Below, piece after piece: positions 24,585-33,023 of a stretch of DNA of 34,021 nucleotides. Position numbers and translations under genes: made by a program. Position 1 is the stretch's first letter, and each line of letters opens with the position of its first letter. The notes below the pieces were generated by a model. That model did not search any database and was not told the DNA's origin. It worked only from the letters and a program-made list of their open reading frames with translations. The DNA comes from Rubrivivax gelatinosus (GTDB lineage Bacteria; Pseudomonadota; Gammaproteobacteria; Burkholderiales; Burkholderiaceae_C): positions 1 through 34,021 of the forward strand of contig NZ_NRRU01000058.1 of the NCBI RefSeq assembly GCF_016583785.1. Reading direction: 5' to 3'.

Positions 24585-24827
24585 TCAGGGCACGACGATG
24601 AGCGCGACGTGGGAGTTGGGGATGGTCACCGCGGCCGAGGCCTGCAGCGTCTGCGGCGCCTGGAGGCCGGCGGTTGCGGCGGCACCGGCGCGCCGCTGGG
24701 CCTGGGCGCGTTCGACGGCGGCGGTCAGCAGGTGCACGTAGGCCGCCAGCAGCGCCAGGACCAGCACGGCCCCCCAGAGCAACCAGGCGTTCAACAGCGG
24801 CGGGCGGATGGTGTTGTTGGACTTCAT
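24585..24827 (-). CDS. Small single-span membrane protein (80 aa)
   Basis: ATG 24825-24827 with TGGAG five bases upstream. Residues 12-35 form one hydrophobic span (LLNAWLLWGAVLVLALLAAYV), followed by an Ala/Gln/Arg-rich region that could be helical and a more hydrophobic C-terminus. N-terminal charge suggests the C-terminal part is periplasmic. No family recognised. It is divergent from the exported protein at 25056; the 228-base gap should carry both promoters. Confidence 0.6.
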   Translation of the reverse strand: MKSNNTIRPPLLNAWLLWGAVLVLALLAAYVHLLTAAVERAQAQRRAGAAATAGLQAPQTLQASAAVTIPNSHVALIVVP

Positions 24828-25019
24828 GGCGGCTCCAGCGGATGGCACCACTGTCGGGCCGGCGGCGCGGGCGCCGTATCGGCCCGCGGCGCGACAGGCT
24901 GTAGGACGAGCGGCAGCGACGCGGTCGCGGCCGCCCTGGCGACGGGCAACCGGCCGACAAACATCGCGCTTTCGCACCGACAGACGCGGCGGCCGGCAGC
25001 GCCGACGATTGGCGCCATG

Positions 25020-25037
25020 GTCCCCGCTCGTGGGGAC
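25020..25037 (+). other. Hairpin in the leader of the exported protein gene
   Basis: GTCCCC-GCTCGT-GGGGAC, a perfect 6-bp stem with a 6-base loop, ending 7 bases before the ribosome site ACAGGAG of the gene at 25056. It could affect mRNA stability or ribosome access. The rest of the 228-base divergent region shows no gene. Confidence 0.4.
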
Positions 25038-25055
25038 GCCCTACAGGAGAGCTCA

Positions 25056-25493
25056 ATGAAACTGCAACGCCCCCACCGTATCGCCGCGCTGGCCGCGGCC
25101 GTCGCCACGATGGCCCTGACGCTGCCGGCCATGGCGCAGGCGCAGAACGCCGACCCGGCCGCGACGACCGCGATGGCCGAGCACGAGGCGTCGCATCGCA
25201 CGATGGCCGCCGACGCGCCCTCGCGTGCCGAGGTCCGCAGCGACTACCAGGAAACGCGCGCGGCCGGTGCCGTCATGCCCGACGGCGAGGTCGGCGACAC
25301 GCCGCGCACGCTGATGGCACGCGAGCAGTACAGCCAGGCCAAGGGCGAGGAACTGCGCGCCGAGTACGAGCGCCAGGCTGCGGTCGATGCCGCCGCCGCG
25401 CAGTCACAGTCGCAGCCGCAGGCGCCGATGGCGCCATTCGGTGCCCAGGACAGCTCGATCATGCCGCCCACTGCCCCGACCCAGCCGCAGTGA
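25056..25493 (+). CDS. Exported hydrophilic protein, DUF4148-like (145 aa)
   Basis: ATG 25056 with ACAGGAG nearby. A clear signal peptide (positively charged start, hydrophobic ALAAAVATMALTLPAMAQA, cleavage near residue 29) leads to a hydrophilic, Ala/Glu/Gln-rich periplasmic chain. SRAEVRSDYQETRAAG recalls the SRAEVxADL pattern of Burkholderiales DUF4148 proteins, though the match is loose. The C-terminal third is Gln/Pro-rich and probably disordered. Function unknown. Confidence 0.7.
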   Translation: MKLQRPHRIAALAAAVATMALTLPAMAQAQNADPAATTAMAEHEASHRTMAADAPSRAEVRSDYQETRAAGAVMPDGEVGDTPRTLMAREQYSQAKGEELRAEYERQAAVDAAAAQSQSQPQAPMAPFGAQDSSIMPPTAPTQPQ

Positions 25494-25627
25494 CGTAGGA
25501 GCCGTCCGACAATCGATGGCGGCGCGCGGTGATTCGCGCGCCCCTCGCTTGGCGGCACACTTGGCCGCGACGTCACCCCGTTCACCGATCGCCCGCACCC
25601 CGCGGCAGCGCCGAGCTGCCGGTCTTT

Positions 25628-26035
25628 ATGCCAGCCGTCAACGCCTTCATCGTCGAGGACAGTCCCATCATCCTGGAGAGCCTCGTCGCCACGCTCGAGG
25701 AGCTCGCGCCGGTGAAGGTTCTCGGCACCGCCGCCGACGAGTCCAGCGCCATCGACTGGCTGCGCTCGCGGCCCGAAGACTGCGATCTCGTCATCATCGA
25801 CATCTTCCTCAAGTCGGGCTCCGGCCTGGGTGTGCTGCGCCAGGCGGCGCAGTCGGGGGTGCGGGGCCGGCGTGTCGTGCTGACCAACTACGCCACGCCT
25901 GACATGCGCGAGAAGTGCACCGCACTCGGCGCGCACCGCGTCTTCGACAAATCCAACGAGCTCGACGAACTCATCAGCTATTGCATGCGCCTGTCCGAAG
26001 GCGGCGGCAACACCGCGCCCGGATCGCTGAACTGA
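25628..26035 (+). CDS. Receiver-only response regulator
   Basis: A 135-residue protein that is a single receiver domain with no output domain. The active site is complete: E10-D11 in FIVEDS, phospho-acceptor D58 in LVIIDIFLKSGSG, T86 in VVLTNYA and K108 in VFDKSNE. The sequence after position 120 is a short tail. It precedes a NarL-type histidine kinase by 82 bases on the same strand and is its probable partner. NarL-family partners usually carry a DNA-binding domain, so output here must be protein-protein or phosphotransfer. The start ATG 25628 has a weak ribosome site. Confidence 0.88.
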   Translation: MPAVNAFIVEDSPIILESLVATLEELAPVKVLGTAADESSAIDWLRSRPEDCDLVIIDIFLKSGSGLGVLRQAAQSGVRGRRVVLTNYATPDMREKCTALGAHRVFDKSNELDELISYCMRLSEGGGNTAPGSLN

Positions 26036-26083
26036 GTCGCCCCTCGCCGACAAGGGCCGGGGCGCACACGTACAAGATGGAGG

Positions 26084-26103
26084 GGGCCCGCCGTCGCGGG
26101 CCC
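26084..26103 (+). other. Hairpin between response regulator and kinase genes
   Basis: GGGCCCGC-CGTC-GCGGGCCC, a perfect 8-bp GC stem with a tetraloop, ending three bases before the GAGG ribosome site of the kinase gene. No T-run follows. It may lower kinase expression relative to the response regulator by partial termination or by limiting ribosome loading. Confidence 0.5.
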
Positions 26104-26117
26104 GACGAGGGGTGAAG

Positions 26118-27482
26118 ATGCAGATCGGCCTGGTTACCCGCTTGCGGCGCAGCGTGCTCGCGCTGCCGATGGCCGCGCTCGCGGCCCTGATCATCCTGGG
26201 CATCAACGAACTCGCCTACCGCGACTCGGTGCAGTCGCTGGACCTGCTGGGCGTTCGTGGCGCGGCGCGGGTCGACCTGCAGCTGATGCGTGGCGCCCTG
26301 GTCGACGCCGAAACCGGCGAACGCGGTTACCTGCTCACCGGCCGCCAGGAGTACCTCGGCCCCTACGAGAAGGCAGCCGAAACGGCGCCCGTGGTGATCG
26401 CGCGCCTGAAGACCTATTTCGCCGACGACCCCGAGGCCTCGGCGCTGATCGATTCGATCAACACGGTCGTCGAGCAGCGCCTGTCCGAGCTGGCCACCGC
26501 GGTGCAGCTCTACGACGAAGGCCGGCACGAGGCCTGGCACGAGCTGCTGATGTCCAACATCGGTCTGGACAAGATGGACCGCATCCGCAGCCTCGCCCAG
26601 CAGCTGCTGGAGCACGAATCCCAGCTCATCCAGGCAGACCGCAGCGGCGTCTACCAGACGCTCAGGCTGCAGCGCATCGGCGTCAACGCCATGACCGCGC
26701 TCAGCCTGCTGGCGCTGATCCTCTTCGTACGCCAGACCGCCAACTTCGACGCCGTGCAGCGCCAGCACGCGATGGCGCTGCAGGCCGAACGCGACCATCT
26801 CGAGACCGAAGTCGCGCGCCGCACGCGTGACCTGACCGAACTGGCCCGTTACCTGCAAAGTGCGCGCGAAGACGAACGCAGCCGCCTGGCGCGTGAGCTG
26901 CACGACGAACTGGGTGCGCTGCTGACGGCGGCCAAACTCGATTCCGCGCGCTTGAAGCGCAGCCTGGGCGTGATGTCGCCCGAGTCCGAAGCGCGGCTCA
27001 AGCATCTGAACGACACGATCAACGACGGCATCGGCCTGAAGCGCCGCATCATCGAGGACCTGCGGCCGTCCTCGCTCAGCAACCTGGGCCTGGTCGCGGC
27101 GCTCGAGATCCAGGCGCGCGAGTTCTCGCAGCGCTCCGAAATCCCGGTGCGCTGCGATGTCGACCCGGTGGCGATGAGCGACAGCGCCCAGATCACCGTT
27201 TATCGCCTGGTGCAGGAGTCGCTGACCAACATCGCCAAGTACGCCGGCGCGCACGAGGTCAAGGTCAGCCTGCGCCGCGATGGCGAGCGCGCCCTCATCA
27301 CCGTCGAGGACGACGGGCGCGGCTTCGACCCGCAGGCGGTGCGTGGCACCGCGCACGGGCTGATGGGCATGCGCTACCGCGTCGAGTCGCACGGCGGCGC
27401 GATGCAGGTGCATTCCGCTCCCGGCGAAGGCACGCGCATCGACGCCTGGCTGCCCACGGTCGAAGAGACCGCAGCCGCCTGA
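26118..27482 (+). CDS. CHASE3 sensor histidine kinase, NarL/UhpB type
   Basis: A 454-residue inner-membrane kinase. Span 1 is at about 13-30, a periplasmic CHASE3-like helical sensor follows (35-175, with RGALVDAETGERGYLLTGRQEYL beginning near 58, the typical CHASE3 signature), then span 2 (about 189-205). The HisKA_3 helix carries phospho-acceptor H262 (RLARELHDELG), and the ATPase has YRLVQESLTNIAKYA (N-box), VEDDGRGF and GLMGMRYR. All kinase motifs are intact. I chose ATG 26118 because GAGG lies seven bases upstream; a GTG two codons earlier is less likely. The preceding receiver-only protein is the likely partner. The CHASE3 signal is unknown. Confidence 0.9.
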   Translation: MQIGLVTRLRRSVLALPMAALAALIILGINELAYRDSVQSLDLLGVRGAARVDLQLMRGALVDAETGERGYLLTGRQEYLGPYEKAAETAPVVIARLKTYFADDPEASALIDSINTVVEQRLSELATAVQLYDEGRHEAWHELLMSNIGLDKMDRIRSLAQQLLEHESQLIQADRSGVYQTLRLQRIGVNAMTALSLLALILFVRQTANFDAVQRQHAMALQAERDHLETEVARRTRDLTELARYLQSAREDERSRLARELHDELGALLTAAKLDSARLKRSLGVMSPESEARLKHLNDTINDGIGLKRRIIEDLRPSSLSNLGLVAALEIQAREFSQRSEIPVRCDVDPVAMSDSAQITVYRLVQESLTNIAKYAGAHEVKVSLRRDGERALITVEDDGRGFDPQAVRGTAHGLMGMRYRVESHGGAMQVHSAPGEGTRIDAWLPTVEETAAA

Positions 27483-27509
27483 TCAGGCGGCGCGGTCCCG
27501 TGGCCGCGA

Positions 27510-27959
27510 TCAGCTCTTCTTCACCTCGAGCCGGTTCTCGACGTCCTTGACGCCGTCGACCTTGGAGGCGATGCGCGTCGCCCGTTCGCGCGCCTCGGCA
27601 TCGGGGGCGCTGCCCTTGAGCACGACGCGGCCGGCAGCGGTGTCGACGTCGATGCGCAGCGCGCTCAGCGACGGGTCCTTGGCCAGTTCGGCGTTGACGC
27701 TGGCGGTGATGGTGGCGTCGTCGATGTGGGCGCCGGCCTTGTCGGCGGCATTGCCGATCGCGGCACCGGTGCGTTCGGCGGCGTTTTCGACGGCGTTGCC
27801 GGCGCGCTCGGCGGTGTTGCCGGCGGTGGTGGTGGCGGCGTCGACACGTTCGCCGGCGCTGCGTTCATCGTTGCGGTTGCAGGCGCTGAGCGCCAGTGCG
27901 GCGACGGCAGCGGCCAGCACCGTGAGCGCCAGCGGGCGGCGGGAAGGTTCGTGATTCAT
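27510..27959 (-). CDS. BON-domain lipoprotein
   Basis: A 149-residue lipoprotein: signal peptide with lipobox LSAC (Cys at about residue 27), a helical Ala/Glu/Asn-rich repeat-like linker (GNTAERAGNAVENAAERTGAAIGNAADKAG, 47-76), and one BON domain (about 80-147: DATITASVNAELAKDP to VDGVKDVENRLEV). BON domains occur in OsmY-like periplasmic proteins and are thought to bind membranes, giving envelope and osmotic-stress roles. Ribosome site AAAGGAAA is good. The ATG overlaps the stop of a 53-aa upstream gene as ATGA. Last gene of a four-gene envelope operon. Confidence 0.88.
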   Translation of the reverse strand: MNHEPSRRPLALTVLAAAVAALALSACNRNDERSAGERVDAATTTAGNTAERAGNAVENAAERTGAAIGNAADKAGAHIDDATITASVNAELAKDPSLSALRIDVDTAAGRVVLKGSAPDAEARERATRIASKVDGVKDVENRLEVKKS

Positions 27960-28117
27960 CGGGTTTCCTTTCGAATCGGTTCAGGGTTCGGTTGGCCGCC
28001 GGCGCACTGAGGCGCCGGCTCGGCCGGTATGGACGGCTTTTGCGGCTCGGCCGGCGGCGTGCCGCCATGCAGCCAGCGCCGCACGTCGTCGAGCCAGGCG
28101 TCGCGGTCGTCGTCCAT
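27956..28117 (-). CDS. 53-aa acidic small protein, coupled to BON lipoprotein
   Basis: ATG 28115-28117 is preceded by GAGG (spacing seven), and the upstream gene's TGA lies inside this ribosome site. The stop overlaps the BON gene's start as ATGA. The peptide starts MDDDRDAWLDDVRRWLHGG, an acidic amphipathic helix, then becomes Pro-rich with one Cys. No signal peptide or membrane span. No family recognised. Overlaps at both ends support it being a translated gene of the operon. Confidence 0.6.
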   Translation of the reverse strand: MDDDRDAWLDDVRRWLHGGTPPAEPQKPSIPAEPAPQCAGGQPNPEPIRKETR

Positions 28118-28125
28118 CGCCGGCC

Positions 28126-28512
28126 TCAGGAACGGCGGTTGCGGCGGCTGCGCGACGCGAAGGCGCCGATCAGCAGCGCGACGACAGCGCCGGCAGCCGC
28201 GGCCACCAGCACCGACTTCAGCGGCTCGTCCTTGATGTAGCCGGCGGTGCGCTCACCCGCGACGTCGACGCGGTGGCGCACGTCGGCGCCGATCGCGCGC
28301 GCGCCGTCCAGCCGGCGACGGGCGAAGTCCTCGACCTGGGCCTTGGCCCGGCCGAGCAGTTCGGGCGTGCGTTCACGCGTCTCGTCCAGGCCGTCGTGCA
28401 GGCTCTGGCGCGCCTGGTCGACGAAGCGGCGGCCGTCGGCCCAGGCGGCGTCGGTGCGCGCCGACAGCTCGTCGATGGCGGCGTGGGCGCGGGAAGTGTT
28501 GTCTTGGTTCAT
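28126..28512 (-). CDS. DUF883-family (ElaB/YqjD-like) membrane protein
   Basis: A 128-residue protein with a long helical, Arg/Glu/Ala-rich soluble part (about 1-95) and one C-terminal membrane span (YIKDEPLKSVLVAAAAGAVVALLIGAF begins near residue 91) with an Arg-rich end. The DEPLKSVLVAAAAGA stretch is the typical end of DUF883/ElaB/YqjD proteins, which are C-tail-anchored inner-membrane proteins; E. coli YqjD binds ribosomes in stationary phase. Start ATG 28510-28512. It follows the DUF1328 gene by 16 bases on the same strand. Confidence 0.85.
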   Translation of the reverse strand: MNQDNTSRAHAAIDELSARTDAAWADGRRFVDQARQSLHDGLDETRERTPELLGRAKAQVEDFARRRLDGARAIGADVRHRVDVAGERTAGYIKDEPLKSVLVAAAAGAVVALLIGAFASRSRRNRRS

Positions 28513-28528
28513 GTGTCTGGCTCTTTCT

Positions 28529-28693
28529 TCAGGATTTGCGGAGCAGGCTGACGACGAAGCTGACGACGGCCATCACCAGGAAGACGAAAAACAGAACCTT
28601 GGCAATGCCGGCAGCGCCGGCCGCGATGCCGCCGAAGCCCAGGACCGCGGCGATCAGCGCCACGACCAGGAATACCAGTGCGTAATGAAGCAT
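28529..28693 (-). CDS. DUF1328-family small membrane protein (54 aa)
   Basis: ATG 28691-28693 with GAGGAG eight bases upstream. The 54-residue peptide has two hydrophobic helices and the typical DUF1328/YtjA pattern: [20 protein letters not shown], then [20 protein letters not shown], ending in a short LLRKS tail (given in pieces). Function of the family is unknown; members are often in stress or envelope clusters. First gene of the operon with the DUF883-like protein, 53-aa protein and BON lipoprotein. A paralogue is at 32415-32600. Confidence 0.85.
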   Translation of the reverse strand: MLHYALVFLVVALIAAVLGFGGIAAGAAGIAKVLFFVFLVMAVVSFVVSLLRKS

Positions 28694-28868
28694 CTTGTGG
28701 GCTCCTCTTGATCTCGCGGGCGTCCCGTGCCTGCCCGCTCGTTCGTTCGGGTCGCGGCACCGTGCCGCGTTGAAGTCATTCTTGGAGCCGGGGAGGCTGC
28801 CGGGCAGCGGTGCGGGCCGCGGCCCGCTGTCGGTGGGGGAAGCGCACCCCGGTAGGAGGCGGACTACG

Positions 28869-30320
28869 TCACCACCAGCGCTCGAACATGCGCGCCAGCC
28901 CTTCGCCCGCGCGTTGCCACCACGGGCGCTGGCGCCAGGCCTGCAGCGTCACCGTCTCGCTGGCGGCGAGGTCGCGCCGGAACAGCGCTTCCATCGTCTC
29001 GCCGAAGTCGGCGCCGACGACGAACGCGTCGACCTCGTCGTTGAGCACCAGGCTGCGCCAGTCGAGGTTGCTCGAGCCGACGCTGGAGACGACACCGTCG
29101 ATGACCGCGGTCTTGGCGTGCAGCACCGCGTCCTGGAGTTCGTGGATCTGCACGCCGGCGGCGAGCAGGCGCTCGTAATGGCTGCGCCCGGCGTGCAGCA
29201 CCGGGCGGAAGTCGCTGCGCGAAGGCAGCACCAGCTGCACGTCGACGCCGCGCTGCGCCGCCTCGGCAAGCGCGTCGATCATCTCCGGCGTCGGCGCGAA
29301 GTAGGCCATCGTCAGGTGCACGCTGCGCTGCGCGGCGTCGATCGCGCCCAGCAGCAGGGTGTACAGGCGTGAATAGGGTTCGGCCGGCCCCGACGGCACG
29401 ATGCGCACCAGCTGCTGCCCGGTGGCGGCCGCCGCCGGCTTCAGCGCCGGCGCCAGCTCGCCCGGGCACTGCTGGCGCTGCCAGGTCTGGCGCACCAGGT
29501 CCTCCAGCGCCGCGGCCGCCGGCCCGCGCAGCTCGATCTGGGTGTCGCGCCAGCCCGCGTCGGGGTCGCGCGGCTTGCCGCGCCGGCCGAAAGAGCCCGA
29601 GGAGTAGACCGCGCTGATGTTGATGCCGCCGGTGAAGCCGGTCTCGCGGTCGACGACGAGGATCTTGCGGTGGTCGCGGTGGCTGATGTTCCAGTAGCTG
29701 CCGCGGGTCGCGCCGGGCGCGATCGGGTTGAACTCGCAGACCGCGATGCCGTCGGCGCGCAGCCGGTCGAAGAAGGCGCCGCTGGTGCCGATCGAGCCGA
29801 CCGCGTCGTACATCAGCGCCACCGCCACGCCTTCGGCACGTTTGCGTGCCAGCAGCGCGGCCAGGCGCTCGGCGACCTCGGCATCCTCGACGATGTAGCT
29901 CTCGAGCAGCACGCTGTGCCGCGCCTGTTCGATCGCCGCGAACATCGCGGCGAAGGTCGCCGGCCCGTCGACCAGCAGCCGGGCGCGGTTGCCGGGGTAC
30001 AGGTCGGCGTCGCCGAAGCTGGACATCACCGCCAAATGGCGGCGCACGAGCTCGCCGTCGCCCTGGGCGGCCACGCGGGCGAGCAGCCGTTCGCGCTCTG
30101 CGCGTTTGAGCCGGCCACGATGGTTGACGAGGTCGAGGTCGCGTGCGAGTGCACCCGGGCTCGGTGCCGCGCCCTGTGCCACGATCGGGTCGACACGCTG
30201 CGCCACCGGGTCGGCGGCGCAGCCACCCAGCGCCAGCAGCAGCGCCAGCAGCAGCGCCAGCAGATGCCCGCCGGGCGAATGCTGCGGCCTGCTCCGCGCC
30301 GGGACCGTGTCGCTTGCCAT
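28869..30320 (-). CDS. Phospholipase D-superfamily lipoprotein, cardiolipin synthase-like
   Basis: A 483-residue protein with two phospholipase D HKD motifs: HRKILVVD (H217, K219, D224) and HAKTAVID (H401, K403, D408), both complete. Such pairs form one active site; the likely reaction is cardiolipin synthesis or another phosphatidyl transfer. Unusually for a Cls enzyme, it begins with a lipoprotein signal ([15 protein letters not shown], Cys34), so it would be tethered by lipid on the periplasmic side. This type recalls periplasmic PLD lipoproteins such as ClsC-like or phosphatidylserine/PLD relatives. Start ATG 30318-30320 with GGGAG five bases upstream. It is divergent from the exported protein at 30423. 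Confidence 0.88.
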   Translation of the reverse strand: MASDTVPARSRPQHSPGGHLLALLLALLLALGGCAADPVAQRVDPIVAQGAAPSPGALARDLDLVNHRGRLKRAERERLLARVAAQGDGELVRRHLAVMSSFGDADLYPGNRARLLVDGPATFAAMFAAIEQARHSVLLESYIVEDAEVAERLAALLARKRAEGVAVALMYDAVGSIGTSGAFFDRLRADGIAVCEFNPIAPGATRGSYWNISHRDHRKILVVDRETGFTGGINISAVYSSGSFGRRGKPRDPDAGWRDTQIELRGPAAAALEDLVRQTWQRQQCPGELAPALKPAAAATGQQLVRIVPSGPAEPYSRLYTLLLGAIDAAQRSVHLTMAYFAPTPEMIDALAEAAQRGVDVQLVLPSRSDFRPVLHAGRSHYERLLAAGVQIHELQDAVLHAKTAVIDGVVSSVGSSNLDWRSLVLNDEVDAFVVGADFGETMEALFRRDLAASETVTLQAWRQRPWWQRAGEGLARMFERWW

Positions 30321-30422
30321 CGCTGCTCCCGCGGCCCGCGCCGCGCGGGGTGCAGCAGGCACGCGGCGTGCCCGTCCACCCCCCGCGGGCACGTGCACCG
30401 TGCCGACCGCCTGGAGAACTTG

Positions 30423-30848
30423 ATGCAAAAGACTGTGATTGCCGCTGCCTGCCTGGCCGCGGCCCTGGCCGCCGACGTGTTCGCCGCGGCCCCCGCCGGC
30501 GACGGCCCCGACGCGCGTTACCAGCGCGAGCGTGCCGCCTGCCTGAGCGACCCGGGCGGCGCCGCGGCGTGCCAGACCTGCCTGCGCGAAGCCGGCGCCG
30601 CGCTTGCCGAAGCCCGCCGCGGCCAGCTCGGCGACGACAGCGGCCCGCAGCAGTGGCGCGCCAATGCCCTGCGCCGCTGCCAGGCCCAGCCGGCCAGTGA
30701 ACGTGAACTCTGCGAGCGCCTGACCCTGGGCGAAGGCCGCCAGCAGGGCTCGGTGCAGGAGGGCGCCATCGTGCGCGAACTCGTCACCGTGGTGCCGGGC
30801 GCGCCCGTCCCGCCGCCTCCGCCGCCGCCGCCTGCCACACCGCGCTGA
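30423..30848 (+). CDS. Exported Cys-containing protein with poly-Pro tail (141 aa)
   Basis: ATG 30423 with CTGGAG six bases upstream. A signal peptide ([21 protein letters not shown], about residues 1-22, key parts shown) leads to a periplasmic chain with several cysteines (CLSD, CQTCL, CQAQ, CERL) that could form disulfides. The C-terminus is hydrophobic, then a run of about eight Pro. I recognise no family; the Cys spacing recalls small exported Burkholderiales proteins of unknown role. It lies 31 bases before fumC on the same strand and is probably co-transcribed with it. Confidence 0.7.
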   Translation: MQKTVIAAACLAAALAADVFAAAPAGDGPDARYQRERAACLSDPGGAAACQTCLREAGAALAEARRGQLGDDSGPQQWRANALRRCQAQPASERELCERLTLGEGRQQGSVQEGAIVRELVTVVPGAPVPPPPPPPPATPR

Positions 30849-30879
30849 TCCCGCGGCGCGCCGATTGCCCGGCGCGCCC

Positions 30880-32277
30880 ATGCAGACCTCTTCGCCCACC
30901 CGTACCGAACACGACAGCTTCGGCGCCATCGAGGTGCCGGCCGACGCGCTCTGGGGCGCACAGACCGAGCGCAGCCGGCGCAACTTCGCCATCGGCGAGC
31001 AGCGCATGCCGCTCGCGCTGGTACAGGCGCTGGCGCACATCAAACGCGCCGCCGCCCAGGTCAACGCCGAACTCGGCCGGCTCGACGGCGCCAAGGCCGA
31101 CGCCATCGCGCGCGCCGCTGCCGAGGTCGCCGCCGGCGGTTTCGACGAGCACTTCCCGCTGCTCGTCTGGCAGACCGGCTCGGGCACGCAGACGCACATG
31201 AACGTCAACGAGGTCGTCGCCAACCTCGCGTCGCGTGCGCTCGGCGGCCCGGTCGGGCCGGGGCGGCTGGTGCACCCGAACGACGACGTCAACCTCGGAC
31301 AGTCGTCCAACGACGTCTTCCCGAGCGCGATGCACGTCGCCGCCGCGCTCGCGGCGCAGCCGCTGCAGGCCGCGCTGGCGCGCTTGCGCGGCCTGCTGCA
31401 TGCCAAGGCCGAGGCCTGGGGCGGCATCGTCAAGATCGGCCGCACCCATCTGCAGGACGCGACGCCGCTGACGCTGGGCCAGGAGTTCTCGGGCTACGAA
31501 GCCCAGCTCGGCCTGGCCGACGCGGCGCTGCGCCAGGCGCTGGCCGGCGTGTGTGCGCTGGCGATCGGCGGCACCGCGGTCGGCACCGGCCTGAACACCC
31601 ACCCCGAGTTCGGCCAGCGTGTCGCCGCGCGTCTGGCGCAGGACCTGGGCGCGCCCTTCGTCGTCGCCCGCAACCCCTTCGCCGCGCTCGCGGGGCACGA
31701 GGCCCTGGTGCTGCTGCACGGCACGCTGAAGACGCTGGCGGTGGCGCTGATCAAGATCGCCGGTGACATCCGGCTGATGGGCAGCGGGCCGCGCGCCGGC
31801 CTGGGCGAGCTGCGACTGCCGGCGAACGAACCCGGCAGCTCGATCATGCCGGGCAAGGTCAACCCGACGCAGGTCGAGGCGCTGGTCATGGTCTGCATCC
31901 AGGTGCTGGGGCACGACGCGGCGATCGGCTTCGCCGCCAGCCAGGGACAGTTCGAGCTCAACGTCTGCAAGCCGCTGATCGCGCTCGACGTGCTCGACAG
32001 CCTGCGCCTGCTGGCCGACGCGATGGACAGCTTCGCGGCCCACTGCGTCGAGGGGCTGGAGCCTGACGAGACCCGCATCCAGGACCTGCTGCAGCGCTCG
32101 CTGATGCTGGTGACCGCGCTCGCGCCCCACATCGGCTACGACCGCGCCGCGGCGATCGCCGAACACGCGCACGCACACGGCCTGGCGCTGCGCGACGCGG
32201 CGACCGGTTTCGGCGGCCTGACGCCGGCGCAGTTCGACGCCTGGGTCGACGTGCGGCAGATGCTGGGGCTGGCGTGA
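30880..32277 (+). CDS. fumC: Fumarate hydratase, class II
   Basis: Interconverts fumarate and malate in the citric acid cycle. The iron-free class II form is a homotetramer. The 465 residues show the family regions in order: [26 protein letters not shown] at the N-terminus (by position, residues about 6-31), [34 protein letters not shown] (in parts), [20 protein letters not shown] and the signature [13 protein letters not shown] with the mobile catalytic loop Ser. Preferred start is ATG 30880; an ATG at 30865 adds five residues. Being cluster-free and oxygen-stable, it suits aerobic or oxidative growth. Confidence 0.96.
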   Translation: MQTSSPTRTEHDSFGAIEVPADALWGAQTERSRRNFAIGEQRMPLALVQALAHIKRAAAQVNAELGRLDGAKADAIARAAAEVAAGGFDEHFPLLVWQTGSGTQTHMNVNEVVANLASRALGGPVGPGRLVHPNDDVNLGQSSNDVFPSAMHVAAALAAQPLQAALARLRGLLHAKAEAWGGIVKIGRTHLQDATPLTLGQEFSGYEAQLGLADAALRQALAGVCALAIGGTAVGTGLNTHPEFGQRVAARLAQDLGAPFVVARNPFAALAGHEALVLLHGTLKTLAVALIKIAGDIRLMGSGPRAGLGELRLPANEPGSSIMPGKVNPTQVEALVMVCIQVLGHDAAIGFAASQGQFELNVCKPLIALDVLDSLRLLADAMDSFAAHCVEGLEPDETRIQDLLQRSLMLVTALAPHIGYDRAAAIAEHAHAHGLALRDAATGFGGLTPAQFDAWVDVRQMLGLA

Positions 32278-32414
32278 TCGGCGTCTTCCTACAGCCGTGC
32301 TCGTGTGCCGCCGACAGCGGCGCGTGGCGGCTTCCCACCCTGGCGCCCGAGGCGGCTGCCTACGCTGTCCATCACGGTCCGGTGCTTTCACCGGCTCCGG
32401 ACGCGAGGTGGTCC

Positions 32415-32600
32415 ATGCTGCAACTGGCCGTCGTCTTCTTCGTCATCGCGCTGGTCGCCGGCGCGCTCGGTTTCACCGGAGTGGCCGTCGGCGCCGCCCA
32501 GGTGGCCCAGCTGCTGTTCGTGCTCTTCCTGGTGCTCGCGATCGGCGGCTGGCTCTTCGACCTGCTGCGCCGCCGCCGCGCCCGCAAGGTGCCGCGATGA
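32415..32600 (+). CDS. DUF1328-family small membrane protein (61 aa), second copy
   Basis: ATG 32415 with GAGGTGG just upstream. The peptide LQLAVVFFVIALVAGALGF, then TGVAVGAAQVAQLLFVLFL, ending in an Arg-rich tail (DLLRRRRARK), is clearly related to the DUF1328 protein at 28529-28693. Two hydrophobic helices. Its stop overlaps the start of the next gene as ATGA, so the two are coupled. Function unknown. Confidence 0.85.
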   Translation: MLQLAVVFFVIALVAGALGFTGVAVGAAQVAQLLFVLFLVLAIGGWLFDLLRRRRARKVPR

Positions 32601-32923
32601 GCCCCGCCCGCCGTGTCCTGTGCGCCGCGCTGCTGCTGCCGGCCGGCTTCGCCTGCCAGGCGAACGATTCGGTGCTCGAACGCCTGGACCTGCGCGTGTC
32701 CAGGCCCGAGCGCCACGCACCGCGTTTCATGCTCGTGCCGGAACCGGCGTTCACGCTGCCGGCGCCGAACACGCTGGCGCGGCCGGCGCTGGCCTTCAAG
32801 GACGGCGAAGGGCCGCTGTCGCTGCCGGTCGGCGCGCTGCGCGTGCGTCTGTCGGGCGATTCGTCGCTGTCGCTGCGGCCGCGCAGCCACGGCCTGAGCG
32901 TGGCCTGGCGCAAGCGCTTCTGA
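32597..32923 (+). CDS. Small exported protein (108 aa)
   Basis: ATG 32597 overlaps the stop of the upstream DUF1328 gene (ATGA). A signal peptide (ARRVLCAALLLPAGFACQA, cleavage near residue 22) leads to a short periplasmic or outer-membrane-facing domain with beta-like strands (ALRVRLSGDSSLSLRPRSHGLSVAWRKRF at the end, in pieces). The C-terminal Phe after alternating strands is like an outer-membrane protein end, but the protein is too short for a barrel. No family recognised. Confidence 0.65.
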   Translation: MSPARRVLCAALLLPAGFACQANDSVLERLDLRVSRPERHAPRFMLVPEPAFTLPAPNTLARPALAFKDGEGPLSLPVGALRVRLSGDSSLSLRPRSHGLSVAWRKRF

Positions 32924-32947
32924 GCGCGCGGGCCAGGCGAGCGGACG

Positions 32948-32981
32948 AAAAAAACCCCCGCTCCGAGGGCCGGAGCGGGGG
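32948..32981 (-). terminator. Rho-independent terminator of the pyridoxamine-oxidase-fold gene
   Basis: On the minus strand: CCCCCGCTCC, a 7-base loop, GGAGCGGGGG, then seven T. A 10-bp GC stem with a T-run, 42 bases after the stop of the gene at 33024-33533. On the plus strand the stem lacks a T-run but may still slow transcription from the convergent gene. Confidence 0.88.
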
Positions 32982-33023
32982 CAGTCGGGCGACAGGGTCG
33001 CCCGGCGCATGACGCGCTTTGGA

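Noticed and set aside
27480..27511. CTGATC...GATCAG inverted repeat spanning the stop codons of the CHASE3 kinase and BON genes as a bidirectional terminator
   Set aside because: The stem needs a large bulge and lacks T-runs, so it may be chance.
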